A DNA stretch of 12,424 nucleotides from Streptomyces sp. NRRL F-5123 (lineage in GTDB: Bacteria; Actinomycetota; Actinomycetes; Streptomycetales; Streptomycetaceae). Location of the stretch: assembly GCF_000721495.1 (NCBI RefSeq), contig NZ_JOHY01000098.1, positions 1 to 12,424 of the forward strand. Direction: 5' to 3'. The notes beneath the pieces were generated by a model, which saw only the letters and a list, made by a program, of their open reading frames with translations, was not told where the DNA came from and ran no database searches. Below, in pieces: positions 5,779-12,424 of the stretch. Positions within the stretch are counted from its first letter, which is position 1; the number at the start of each line of letters is the position of its first letter. The position numbers and the translations under genes were made by a program.

Positions 5779-5807
5779 TTGACCACAGACTGACCAGTCA
5801 GTAACTT
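5779..5807 (+). promoter_or_regulatory. Promoter of the secreted esterase
   Basis: TTGACC (5779-5784), exactly 17 bases, then TAACTT (5802-5807) is a good vegetative promoter. Transcription would start near 5814, giving a 5' leader of about 60 bases before the Shine-Dalgarno of the esterase gene. Confidence 0.65.
5789..5802. promoter_or_regulatory. TetR-type operator palindrome inside the esterase promoter
   Basis: ACTGAC-CA-GTCAGT is a perfect palindrome (5789-5794 with 5797-5802) filling the spacer between -35 and -10 and touching the first base of the -10. Short palindromes of this form are typical TetR-family boxes, and a bound dimer here would block RNA polymerase. No TetR gene is in the window. 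Confidence 0.6.
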
Positions 5808-5859
5808 CTGCGGAGCAGCGCCGACTTCACCCGATCTCGTCACATACCCCCACGAAACG

Positions 5860-5864
5860 AGGAG
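5860..5864 (+). promoter_or_regulatory. Ribosome binding site that favours the second ATG of the esterase
   Basis: AGGAG ends only 2 bases before the ATG at 5867, too close, but 8 bases before the ATG at 5873, the normal spacing. The start at 5873 is therefore preferred. Confidence 0.6.
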
Positions 5865-5872
5865 AGATGTCG

Positions 5873-6790
5873 ATGCGCGTTCTCCCCCACCGGGCCCGGG
5901 GCCGGGCCCGCGGTCTCGCCGCCGTCCTGGCCGCCGCGGCAGTGGCCGTCCTCGGACTCACCGCCCCCGCCGCGCACGCGCAGCAGGCCCCGAACGCCCA
6001 GCCGCTGGCCCAGCGCTCGTACGTCGCGCTGGGCGACAGCTACAGCGCGGCCTCGGGCGTCCTGCCGCTCGACCCGGCCGCCTCGCTGCTGTGCATCCGG
6101 TCCTCCGCCAACTACCCCCACGTCCTCGCCGCCCGCGCAGGGCTCGCGCTGCACGACGTCACGTGCGGCGCCGCGCAGACGAAGGACTTCGCCGGTGCCC
6201 AGTACCCGGGCCTGGTCGCACCGCAGTTGGACGCCCTGAGTACGAGCACCGACCTGGTGACGATGACGATCGGCGGCAACGACAACAACACCTTCATCGA
6301 CGCGATCCTCGCCTGCGGCTCCGCCGGCATCGCCACCCTCGGTCTCGGCCACCCCTGCCAGAGCCTCTACGGGAGCACGTTCACCGACCAGGTCGACAGC
6401 GGCACCTTCCAGGCGCTCAAGGGCGCGCTCGCGGCCGTCCGCGCGAAGGCGCCCGACGCGCAGGTCGCGATCCTCGGCTACCCGTGGATCGTGCCGTCCG
6501 CCGCGGTGCCCGGCTGCTTCGCGCAACTGCCCATCGCCTCCGGCGACATCCCCTACCTGCGCGACCTCCAGACGCACCTCAACTCGGCCGTGCAGCGCGC
6601 CGCGGCGGCGACCGGTGCGACGTACGTCGACATGGCCGCGGCCTCCAACGGCCACGACGCCTGCCAGCCGATCGGGACCCGCTGGATCGAACCGGTGCTG
6701 TTCGGCACGAACTTCGTGCCCGTCCACCCCAACGCCCTCGGCGAATCCAAGATGGCCGACCGCGCCGCAGCGGTCCTCGGCCTGGACTAG
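5873..6790 (+). CDS. Secreted SGNH/GDSL-family esterase or lipase
   Basis: This is a secreted ester hydrolase of the SGNH fold, resembling Streptomyces extracellular GDSL lipases. Numbering is from the ATG at 5873 (305 residues; ATG 5867 adds two). A twin-Arg-free signal peptide has a basic start (RVLPHRARGRARG), a hydrophobic core (LAAVLAAAAVAVLGLTAPA) and an AHA|QQ cleavage site after residue 36. Block I is YVALGDSYSAASG with nucleophile Ser56. Block III is IGGNDN with oxyanion residue Asn136. Block V is VPVHPNALG with catalytic His285. Six Cys (74, 98, 148, 162, 215, 264) suit three disulfides, as expected outside the cell. The natural substrate is not evident. It is divergent from the duplicated-module membrane protein, convergent with ilvD, and probably controlled by a TetR-type repressor. 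Confidence 0.93.
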   Translation: MRVLPHRARGRARGLAAVLAAAAVAVLGLTAPAAHAQQAPNAQPLAQRSYVALGDSYSAASGVLPLDPAASLLCIRSSANYPHVLAARAGLALHDVTCGAAQTKDFAGAQYPGLVAPQLDALSTSTDLVTMTIGGNDNNTFIDAILACGSAGIATLGLGHPCQSLYGSTFTDQVDSGTFQALKGALAAVRAKAPDAQVAILGYPWIVPSAAVPGCFAQLPIASGDIPYLRDLQTHLNSAVQRAAAATGATYVDMAAASNGHDACQPIGTRWIEPVLFGTNFVPVHPNALGESKMADRAAAVLGLD

Positions 6791-6810
6791 ACCCCCCACG
6801 GGCGCGAAAA

Positions 6811-6848
6811 CGCCGTCCCCCGCGGGCAGTTGCCCGCGGGGGACGGCG
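6811..6848. terminator. Strong hairpin terminator between esterase and ilvD
   Basis: A perfect 17-bp G/C-rich stem (6811-6827 with 6832-6848) has the loop AGTT. It lies 20 bases after the esterase stop and 17 bases beyond the ilvD stop, so it can serve both convergent genes. No T run follows on either strand. Confidence 0.85.
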
Positions 6849-6864
6849 GCAGCAGCTGGTGGGC

Positions 6865-8721
6865 TCAGCGCTCCAGCAGGCTCACGTCGCGCACCGCGCC
6901 GCGGTCCGCGCTCGTCGCCATCGCCGCGTACGCGCGCAGCGCCGCCGAGACCTGCCGGTCGCGCGGGACGCGCGGCTTGTACACGCCGCCCAGGGCCTCC
7001 CGGCGGGCGGCCAGCTCCTCGTCGGACACAAGGAGTTCCATCGTCCGGCCGGGGATGTCGATACGGATCCGGTCACCGTCCTCGACCAGCGCGATCGTGC
7101 CGCCCGAGGCCGCCTCCGGGGAGGCGTGGCCGATGGACAGGCCCGAAGTGCCGCCGGAGAAGCGGCCGTCGGTGATCAGCGCGCAGGACTTTCCGAGCCC
7201 GCGGCCCTTCAGGTACGAGGTCGGGTAGAGCATCTCCTGCATGCCCGGACCGCCGCGCGGGCCCTCGTAGCGGATCACGACGACGTCGCCGGGCGTGATC
7301 TCCTTGCGGAGGATCTTCTCGACGGCCTCCTCCTGCGACTCGCACACGACCGCCGGACCCTCGAACGTCCAGATCGACTCGTCCACGCCCGCCGTCTTGA
7401 CCACGGCGCCGTCCACGGCGAGGTTGCCGCGCAGCACCGCGAGACCGCCGTCCTGGGAGTAGGCGTGCTCGACGTCGCGGATGCAGCCGCCGGCCGCGTC
7501 GGTGTCCAGCGTCTCCCAGCGCTCGGACTGCGAGAAGGCCGACGCCGAGCGCACACAGCCCGGGGCGGCGTGGAAGAGCTCGACGGCCTCCGCCGACGGG
7601 GAGCCGCCGCGCACGTCCCACGTGCCGAGCCAGTCCTTGACCGAGCGGGAGTGCACGGTGTGCACGTCCTCGTTGAGCAGCCCGCCGCGGTACAGCTCGC
7701 CGAGGATCGCCGGGATGCCGCCCGCGCGGTGCACGTCCTCCATGTAGTACGTGCCCGTCGGCGCGACGTTCGGGGCGACCTTGGCCAGGCACGGCACCCG
7801 GCGCGAGACCGCGTCGATGTCGGTCAGGCCGTAGTCCAGCTCCGCCTCCTGGGCGGCGGCCAGCAGGTGCAGGATCGTGTTGGTGGAGCCGCCCATCGCG
7901 ATGTCCAGGGCCATCGCGTTCTCGAACGCGGCGCCGGTGGCGATGTTGCGCGGCAGCACGGTGGCGTCGTCCTGCTCGTAGTAGCGCCGGGTCAGCTCGA
8001 CGACGGTGCGGCCCGCGTCCTCGTACAGCGCCTTGCGGGCGGTGTGGGTGGCGAGCACCGAGCCGTTGCCGGGCAGGGCCAGGCCGATCGCCTCGGTCAG
8101 GCAGTTCATCGAGTTGGCGGTGAACATGCCGGAGCAGGACCCGCAGGTCGGGCAGGCGTTCTCCTCGATACGGAGGATGTCGGCGTCCGACACGCTCTCG
8201 TTGACGGCGTCGGAGATCGCGTTGATCAGGTCCAGCTTGCGGACCGTGCCGTCGACGAGGGTCGCCCGGCCGGCCTCCATCGGGCCGCCGGAGACGAAGA
8301 CCGTCGGGATGTTCAGCCGCAGCGCGGCCATCAGCATGCCCGGGGTGATCTTGTCGCAGTTGGAGATGCAGATCAGCGCGTCCGCGCAGTGCGCCTGCAC
8401 CATGTACTCGACCGAGTCGGCGATCAGGTCGCGCGACGGCAGCGAGTAGAGCATGCCGCCGTGGCCCATCGCGATGCCGTCGTCCACGGCGATCGTGTTG
8501 AACTCGCGCGGCACCGCGCCGGCCGCCTTGATCGCCTCGGAGACGATCCGGCCGACCGGCTGGAGGTGGGTGTGCCCCGGTACGAACTCGGTGAAGCTGT
8601 TGGCGACCGCGACGATCGGCTTGCCGATGTCGGCGTTGTCCACGCCGGATGCGCGCATGAGGGCGCGCGCGCCCGCCATGTTGCGGCCGTGGGTGACCGT
8701 ACGTGACCTCAGCTCGGGCAC
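6865..8721 (-). CDS. ilvD: Dihydroxy-acid dehydratase
   Basis: IlvD dehydrates 2,3-dihydroxy-isovalerate and 2,3-dihydroxy-3-methylvalerate to the 2-oxo acids, the third shared step of valine and isoleucine synthesis, in the cytoplasm. It has 618 residues, like E. coli IlvD. Cluster and metal motifs are present: [12 protein letters not shown] with Cys122 and Lys124, and [19 protein letters not shown] with Cys190, Cys193 and Cys196. Near residue 49 the sequence is FVPGHTHL, with Gly where the [2Fe-2S] type has a third ligand Cys, so I infer the oxygen-sensitive [4Fe-4S] type. The C-terminal swivel domain carries [22 protein letters not shown]. Translation starts at a GTG with AGGGAG (8729-8734) 7 bases upstream. 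No leader peptide rich in branched-chain residues was found upstream. Confidence 0.97.
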   Translation of the reverse strand: MPELRSRTVTHGRNMAGARALMRASGVDNADIGKPIVAVANSFTEFVPGHTHLQPVGRIVSEAIKAAGAVPREFNTIAVDDGIAMGHGGMLYSLPSRDLIADSVEYMVQAHCADALICISNCDKITPGMLMAALRLNIPTVFVSGGPMEAGRATLVDGTVRKLDLINAISDAVNESVSDADILRIEENACPTCGSCSGMFTANSMNCLTEAIGLALPGNGSVLATHTARKALYEDAGRTVVELTRRYYEQDDATVLPRNIATGAAFENAMALDIAMGGSTNTILHLLAAAQEAELDYGLTDIDAVSRRVPCLAKVAPNVAPTGTYYMEDVHRAGGIPAILGELYRGGLLNEDVHTVHSRSVKDWLGTWDVRGGSPSAEAVELFHAAPGCVRSASAFSQSERWETLDTDAAGGCIRDVEHAYSQDGGLAVLRGNLAVDGAVVKTAGVDESIWTFEGPAVVCESQEEAVEKILRKEITPGDVVVIRYEGPRGGPGMQEMLYPTSYLKGRGLGKSCALITDGRFSGGTSGLSIGHASPEAASGGTIALVEDGDRIRIDIPGRTMELLVSDEELAARREALGGVYKPRVPRDRQVSAALRAYAAMATSADRGAVRDVSLLER

Positions 8722-8783
8722 GGTTCCACTCCCTAGGGTTCACTTGCGTTCGTACGAGGCCGCGGCTCGCGGCCGTGCCGTCG

Positions 8784-8814
8784 AGGGTACGCCCGTCGCC
8801 CAGGATCCGGACAA
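8784..8814 (-). promoter_or_regulatory. Possible ilvD promoter
   Basis: The minus strand has TTGTCC (8809-8814) and TACCCT (8784-8789) separated by 19 bases, longer than ideal. It would give a start near 8777 and a leader of about 55 bases. The palindrome at 8805-8825 overlaps the -35. Confidence 0.35.
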
Positions 8815-8825
8815 CCCGTCCGGAT
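8805..8825. promoter_or_regulatory. Inverted repeat over the putative ilvD -35, candidate operator
   Basis: ATCCGGA (8805-8811) and TCCGGAT (8819-8825) are perfect inverted repeats 7 bases apart. Overlap with a possible -35 box makes an operator plausible. The 177-base gap 8722-8898 holds no gene. Confidence 0.4.
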
Positions 8826-8898
8826 GACGGAAGGCGGGTTCGACTCGCACGGCTGTTCCGCGGTCCTCGCAGGCGGCCGGCTCAGCAGGTCGGGCGAC

Positions 8899-9858
8899 TC
8901 AGCGCGCCGGGCGGCTCGCGACCGGCGGGCGGACCAGGTGGCGGCGGGCGAAGGCCAGGGCCTCGGCGAGGTCGGCCTCGCGCTCCGCGGACGACATGGC
9001 CCGCCGCGTGTTGACCTCCACGACCACGTGGCCGGCGAAGCCGCGTCCCGCGAGGGAGCGCAGCAGCTCGGCGCAGGGCTGGGTGCCGCGCCCCGGCACG
9101 AGGTGCTCGTCCTTCGCCGAGCCGTTGCCGTCGCCGAGGTGGACGTGCGCGAGCCGGTCGCCCATCCGCGCGGCCATCTCCAGCACGCCGGTGCGCGAGG
9201 TCGCCGCGTGCGAGAGGTCCACCGTGAAATGCCGGTAGTCCTCCCGGGTGACGTCCCAGTCCGGGGCGTACGCGGCCATCTCGCGGTCGCGGTAGCGCCA
9301 GGGGTACATGTTCTCGACGGCGAAGCGGATGTCGGTCTCGTCCGCCATCCGCCAGACCCCGCGGACGAAGTCGCGCGCGTACGAGCGCTGCCAGCGGAAG
9401 GGCGGGTGGACGACGACGGTCGACGCGCCGAGCCGCTCGGCCGCGGCCTTCGCGCGCTGGAGCTTGACCCACGGGTCGGTGGACCACACCCGCTGGGTGA
9501 TCAGCAGGCAGGGCGCGTGCACCGCGAGGATCGGCACGGCGTGGTAGTCCGAGAGCCGGCGCAGGGCGTCGACGTCCTGGCTGACCGGGTCCGTCCACAC
9601 CATGACCTCGACGCCGTCGTAGCCGAGGCGGGCGGCGATCTCGAAGGCCGTCGCCGTCGACTCGGGGTAGACGGAGGCGGTGGAGAGGGCGACCGGTACG
9701 GCGCCGGGTGCTCCGCGGAGGGCTCCGCCGGGTGCGCGGACGGGGGCGTGGTCGGAGGCGTGGTCCGTCAGGCGGCCGGTGGCCCCGCCGGGCACGCCTG
9801 CCGGCGGCACGGTGCCGTGGGGCGGCGTGCCGGGGGCTGCGTCGGGTGCGTCGGCCAT
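8899..9858 (-). CDS. Sugar phosphate isomerase/epimerase-like TIM-barrel protein
   Basis: The protein belongs to the xylose-isomerase-like TIM-barrel superfamily, which includes endonuclease IV and many sugar isomerases and epimerases. It has 319 residues. Probable metal-site and barrel motifs in order are [12 protein letters not shown] (57-68), [10 protein letters not shown] (79-88), VHAPCL (113-118), VVVHPPF (148-154, His151), FAVENMYP (179-186, Glu182), VDLSHA (213-218), HVHLGDG (238-244), EHLVPGRG (251-258) and VVVEVN (278-283, Glu281). The first 54 residues are Pro/Gly/Ala-rich and outside the barrel. The substrate is unknown. It starts 42 bases after the Ppx/GppA stop on the same strand, probably co-transcribed. 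TACGCT (9866-9871) lies 7 bases before the ATG with no Shine-Dalgarno, so an internal leaderless promoter is also possible. Confidence 0.88.
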   Translation of the reverse strand: MADAPDAAPGTPPHGTVPPAGVPGGATGRLTDHASDHAPVRAPGGALRGAPGAVPVALSTASVYPESTATAFEIAARLGYDGVEVMVWTDPVSQDVDALRRLSDYHAVPILAVHAPCLLITQRVWSTDPWVKLQRAKAAAERLGASTVVVHPPFRWQRSYARDFVRGVWRMADETDIRFAVENMYPWRYRDREMAAYAPDWDVTREDYRHFTVDLSHAATSRTGVLEMAARMGDRLAHVHLGDGNGSAKDEHLVPGRGTQPCAELLRSLAGRGFAGHVVVEVNTRRAMSSAEREADLAEALAFARRHLVRPPVASRPAR

Positions 9859-9900
9859 GCAGGCCAGCGTACGGCCGGGGTCGGTGCCGGAAGCGGGGTC

Positions 9901-11070
9901 TCAGCCTCTGCGGCGGGCGACGGTGGTGCCCGAAACACCGTTCTGCGCCGGTGCGGGGGCGGGTGGGGTGGGTGGTGTGGAATTGGCCACAGGGCCCGGC
10001 GGGGTGGCGGTTCCGCCGCCCGTGCGGGTGTCTGCGGCGGTGCCGGCGCGGGTGTCCGCGGCGGTGCGGGTGTCTGTGACGGTGCGGGTGCCGGTGGCCG
10101 GGGCCTCGGCCGTCGCGCCCGCCGAGGCCGCGCTCGCGATGCCCGCCGCCATCACGTCGAGCTTGCGCAGGATCACGCCCTCGCGCAGGGCCCACGGGCA
10201 GATCTCCAGCTCGCCGGCCCCGTAGAGATCCATCGCCGCCTCCGCCACCAGCGCGCCCGCGAGCAGCTGGCCGGCGCGGCCCTCGGACACGCCGGGCAGG
10301 TTCGCGCGCTGCCGCGCGGCCATCCCCGCGAGCCGCGGCACCCACTCCTCCAGCGCCCCGCGCCGCAGCACCCGCTGCACATACAGCCCGTCCGCGCTGC
10401 GCGCCGCGCCCGCGATACGGGCCAGCTGGCGGAAGGTCTTGGACGTGCCCACGGCATGGTCGGCGGGCCCGAGGCGGGCGAATTCCGCGACGGTGCGGGC
10501 GATCTCGGTGCGGACGTGCCGGCGCAGCGCCCGTACGTCCTGCGCGGTGGGCGGGTCGCCCGGCAGCCATCCGCTGGTCAGCCGACCCGCGCCGAGCGGC
10601 AGCGACACGGCGGCGTCCGGGTACTCGTCCATGCCGTAGCCGACCTCCAGCGAGCCGCCGCCGATGTCCAGCACCAGCAGCTTGCCTGCCGACCAGCCGA
10701 ACCAGCGGCGTACGGCGAGGAAGGTCAGCCGCGACTCGTCCTCGCCGGACAGCACCGTCAGCCGCACGCCGGTCTCCTGCTCGACGCGCGCGAGCACGGC
10801 CTCGCCGTTCGCCGCCTCGCGCACGGCGGAGGTCGCGAAGGGCAGGACGTCCTCGGCGCCCTTGTCCTCCGCGACGCGCATCGCGTCCGCAACGGTGCTC
10901 ACGAGGCGCTCGACGCCCTCGGCGCTGATCGCGCCGTCCGCGTCGAGGAGCTGGGCGAGGCGGAGCTCGGCCTTGTGCGAGTACGCGGGCAGCGGGCGCG
11001 CGCCCGGGTGCGCGTCCACCACCAGCAGGTGGACGGTGTTGGACCCCACGTCGAGCACTCCCAGTCGCAT
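9901..11070 (-). CDS. Ppx/GppA-family phosphatase (exopolyphosphatase / pppGpp hydrolase)
   Basis: The family hydrolyses terminal phosphate from polyphosphate or converts pppGpp to ppGpp; which one applies here cannot be decided. The 389-residue protein shows the ASKHA nucleotide-binding blocks: [16 protein letters not shown] (4-19), the acidic FATSAVREA and [34 protein letters not shown] and [12 protein letters not shown]. The catalytic core ends near [10 protein letters not shown]. About 70 low-complexity residues rich in Thr, Ala and Pro follow, encoded partly by an 18-bp DNA repeat. The ATG at 11070 gives the canonical start, [18 protein letters not shown] (11078-11083) sits 7 bases before it and there is no Shine-Dalgarno, suggesting a leaderless mRNA. 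Upstream it is divergent from the Cys-rich protein gene. Confidence 0.93.
   Translation of the reverse strand: MRLGVLDVGSNTVHLLVVDAHPGARPLPAYSHKAELRLAQLLDADGAISAEGVERLVSTVADAMRVAEDKGAEDVLPFATSAVREAANGEAVLARVEQETGVRLTVLSGEDESRLTFLAVRRWFGWSAGKLLVLDIGGGSLEVGYGMDEYPDAAVSLPLGAGRLTSGWLPGDPPTAQDVRALRRHVRTEIARTVAEFARLGPADHAVGTSKTFRQLARIAGAARSADGLYVQRVLRRGALEEWVPRLAGMAARQRANLPGVSEGRAGQLLAGALVAEAAMDLYGAGELEICPWALREGVILRKLDVMAAGIASAASAGATAEAPATGTRTVTDTRTAADTRAGTAADTRTGGGTATPPGPVANSTPPTPPAPAPAQNGVSGTTVARRRG
10022..10099. repeat. 18-bp tandem repeat coding the Ppx/GppA tail
   Basis: Units at 10022-10039, 10046-10063, 10064-10081 and 10082-10099 are variants of GTGCGGGTGTCTGCGGCG, with a 6-base insert after the first. 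On the coding strand they specify the [26 protein letters not shown] tail. The period is a multiple of three, so copy-number change would keep the frame. Confidence 0.75.
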
Positions 11071-11253
11071 GGGCAGCACTTTACGGCCGGGGGCCGAGTT
11101 GGTGGGGGCGCGCTTCCCTGCCGCGGGCGGCGCGGGGAGGGTGCCTGTTGTCGGGCCGTCGCGGGCCGTCGCGGAGTGCCACCGGGGGCGTCCCGGCGGG
11201 CTCATTGCGGGGCGGTGAGGGGAAACAGGGCAATACGGTCTTACGCTGGGCGC

Positions 11254-12057
11254 GTGGCAAAGGTGACGGCCCGCAGCGGCGGGGAGCAGGTCGCGGTGGG
11301 CGACGAGGCGGGTCTCGACTTCGCGCGGGCATGGCTGGAATTCGCCGACCCGGCGGACGAGGAGCAGGTCTTCCGGTGCGACCTGACCTGGCTGACATCG
11401 CGCTGGACGTGCGTCTTCGGGCAGGGCTGCCAGGGCATCGTCGCCGGGCGCGCGGACGACGGCTGCTGCTCGCTGGGCGCGCACTTCTCCGACGACGACG
11501 ACGAGAAGCGGGTCGCCGGGCACGTGGCCCGGCTCACCGCGGACGACTGGCAGTTCCACGGCCTCGGCACCGGACGGGACGGCCACTGGGCCGAGGAGAA
11601 CGAGGACGGTGAGCGGCAGACCCGTGTCGTGGACGGGGCCTGCATCTTCTCCAACCGCGCCGGCTTCCCCGGCGGCCAGGGCTGCGCGCTGCACGCCCTC
11701 GCCCTGCGCGAGAACCGCGAGCCGCTGGAGACCAAGCCCGACGTGTGCTGGCAGCTGCCGATCCGCCGCACCTTCGAGTGGGTCGACCGGCCCGACGACA
11801 CGCGCGTGCTCGTCGTCTCGATCGGTGAGTACGACCGCAGGGGCTGGGGCCCCGGCGGTCACGACCTGCACTGGTGGTGCACGTCCGCGACCTCCGCGCA
11901 CGGTGGGGGGGAGCCGGTGTACGTCTCGTACCGGGCCGAGCTCACCGAGCTCATGGGGGCGGCCGCGTATGCGGAGCTGGTTGCCGCATGCGAATCCCGC
12001 CTCGCGGCGGGCCTTCCCCTCGTCGCCCCGCACCCGGCGGATCCGTCCGGGCGGTGA
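11254..12057 (+). CDS. Cys-rich metal-binding protein, DUF3109/YkgJ-like
   Basis: The 267-residue protein has ten Cys, grouped in a way that recalls the YkgJ/DUF3109 zinc- or iron-chelating families: Cys42, Cys53, Cys59 and the pair Cys71-Cys72 in GCCSLGAHF, then [18 protein letters not shown] (Cys130, Cys144) and [12 protein letters not shown] (Cys165). Biochemical function is unknown; it is cytoplasmic by absence of a signal or membrane segment. The C-terminus has [10 protein letters not shown] (207-216) and ends in a helical [22 protein letters not shown]. The frame stays open far upstream, but only as an antisense shadow of other genes. GTG 11254 is chosen because TACGCT (11242-11247) lies 6 bases before it with no Shine-Dalgarno, fitting a leaderless transcript. 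It is divergent from Ppx/GppA with a 183-base gap. Confidence 0.75.
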   Translation: MAKVTARSGGEQVAVGDEAGLDFARAWLEFADPADEEQVFRCDLTWLTSRWTCVFGQGCQGIVAGRADDGCCSLGAHFSDDDDEKRVAGHVARLTADDWQFHGLGTGRDGHWAEENEDGERQTRVVDGACIFSNRAGFPGGQGCALHALALRENREPLETKPDVCWQLPIRRTFEWVDRPDDTRVLVVSIGEYDRRGWGPGGHDLHWWCTSATSAHGGGEPVYVSYRAELTELMGAAAYAELVAACESRLAAGLPLVAPHPADPSGR

Positions 12058-12067
12058 GGTCGGCTTG

Positions 12068-12091
12068 CCGCCGGGGCTGAGCCTGCGGCGG
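12068..12091 (+). terminator. Possible terminator hairpin after the Cys-rich protein gene
   Basis: CCGCCG (12068-12073) pairs with CGGCGG (12086-12091), with a small inner GGC/GCC helix (12075-12077 with 12081-12083). It starts 11 bases after the stop. No T run follows. Confidence 0.4.
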
Positions 12092-12134
12092 GGTGCCTGG
12101 TGCGGTGGGCGTCGCGATCGTCCGTGCGTGGGGG

Positions 12135-12188
12135 GTTGCTCGCGCAGTTCTCCCCCAGAGCTTCGCCTGGGAGGTACCCCCACGCGCC
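12135..12188. repeat. Dispersed intergenic repeat, copy 2
   Basis: This is the second copy of the element at 4471-4521, in the same orientation. It has the core TCTCCCCCAGAGCTTCGCC, then TGGGAGGT and CCCCCACGCGC. It lies in the non-coding stretch after 12057. Confidence 0.65.
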
Positions 12189-12424
12189 CCCGGCGTACCC
12201 GGCGGGGCACCTCGCCGCCCGAGGTGGGTGGGGTCGGGGGCCACTCCGGGGGTACCTCCTCGGAATGCGCGTTCACCCTCATCCGGAGTTGGTGCCGCGC
12301 TGGGAAGCGCATTCCTGCGGGGGCCGTTCCCGCCGGTGGAGGCAGGGGTGGGCGGGTGACCGTCCTCCCCTCCCGATGTCCCTTCGGCGCCCGACCACCC
12401 GTGGGGTGGGGAAGGGCAGGGCGG

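Larger units (their letters stand above)
12058..12424. other. Non-coding right end of the window
   Basis: This 367-base stretch has no frame I would call a gene. It contains a possible terminator (12068-12091), the dispersed repeat (12135-12188), and an inverted pair GGAATGCGC (12262-12270) / GCGCATTCC (12307-12315) separated by 36 bases. The last 100 bases are G/C-rich with short homopolymer runs and nothing further I can identify. Confidence 0.5.

Noticed and set aside
6091..8706. An 871-codon open frame on +
   Set aside because: It is a frame-shifted reading of the esterase followed by the antisense of ilvD; Arg/Ala/Gly-rich with no family pattern.
8824..12057. A 1077-codon open frame on + spanning the isomerase and Ppx/GppA genes
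   Set aside because: Up to about 11250 it is antisense to two clear enzymes and its translation is low-complexity. Only the last 267 codons form a real gene, so the long frame is a GC-bias artefact.
9901..12312. N-terminal extension of Ppx/GppA to 803 residues
   Set aside because: The catalytic fold begins at [12 protein letters not shown] at 11070, and the extension runs antisense through the Cys-rich protein gene.
12093..12359. An 88-codon open frame on + at the right end
   Set aside because: It runs through the dispersed repeat and the inverted pair; its composition follows the base bias and no ribosome binding site is visible.

Overview
The window is high-GC DNA with strongly G/C-ending codons and gene families typical of Streptomyces or a close relative. 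From memory, the order trpS (TrpRS1 type), proC, ilvD, Ppx/GppA resembles the region around SCO3334-SCO3347 of S. coelicolor; I could not check this. All eleven protein genes look like intact chromosomal genes. I see no transposase, integrase, CRISPR array or tRNA gene.

Left end (1-354): no protein gene. Read leftward it looks like the multi-promoter leader of an rRNA operon, with the 16S gene beyond the window edge. A near-consensus promoter at 277-305 faces left, and the promoter of the trpS leader at 321-348 faces right. Positions 355-536 hold a textbook ribosome-mediated attenuator: a 14-codon leader peptide with tandem Trp codons, mutually exclusive hairpins and an intrinsic terminator. 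It precedes trpS (537-1547). The trpS product carries Lys9, which I recall as the indolmycin-resistance residue of the auxiliary Streptomyces enzyme.

Middle (1548-5627): a shared hairpin separates trpS from the convergent proC (proline synthesis). Then come a small four-helix membrane protein on +, an 18-bp tandem repeat array, a PPOX/F420-type flavin-fold enzyme, a three-helix membrane protein with a basic tail, and a four-helix membrane protein built from two copies of the same helix-pair plus soluble module. The last three are on - and two of them are of unknown role.

Right half (5628-12424): a secreted SGNH/GDSL esterase on +, whose promoter spacer contains a perfect TetR-type palindrome. 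It converges on ilvD (branched-chain amino acid synthesis) across a 17-bp hairpin. Upstream on - lie a sugar-phosphate isomerase/epimerase-like TIM barrel and a Ppx/GppA phosphatase 42 bases apart, probably one transcription unit. A Cys-rich DUF3109/YkgJ-like protein is divergent from Ppx/GppA. The last 367 bases are non-coding and hold a dispersed repeat also found at 4471-4521.

Functionally the window joins Trp-tRNA charging, proline and branched-chain amino acid synthesis and, probably, an rRNA operon: growth and translation housekeeping, plus a possible (p)ppGpp/polyphosphate hydrolase. A recurring feature is a -10-like hexamer 6-7 bases before a start codon with no Shine-Dalgarno, which suggests that several of these genes give leaderless mRNAs.
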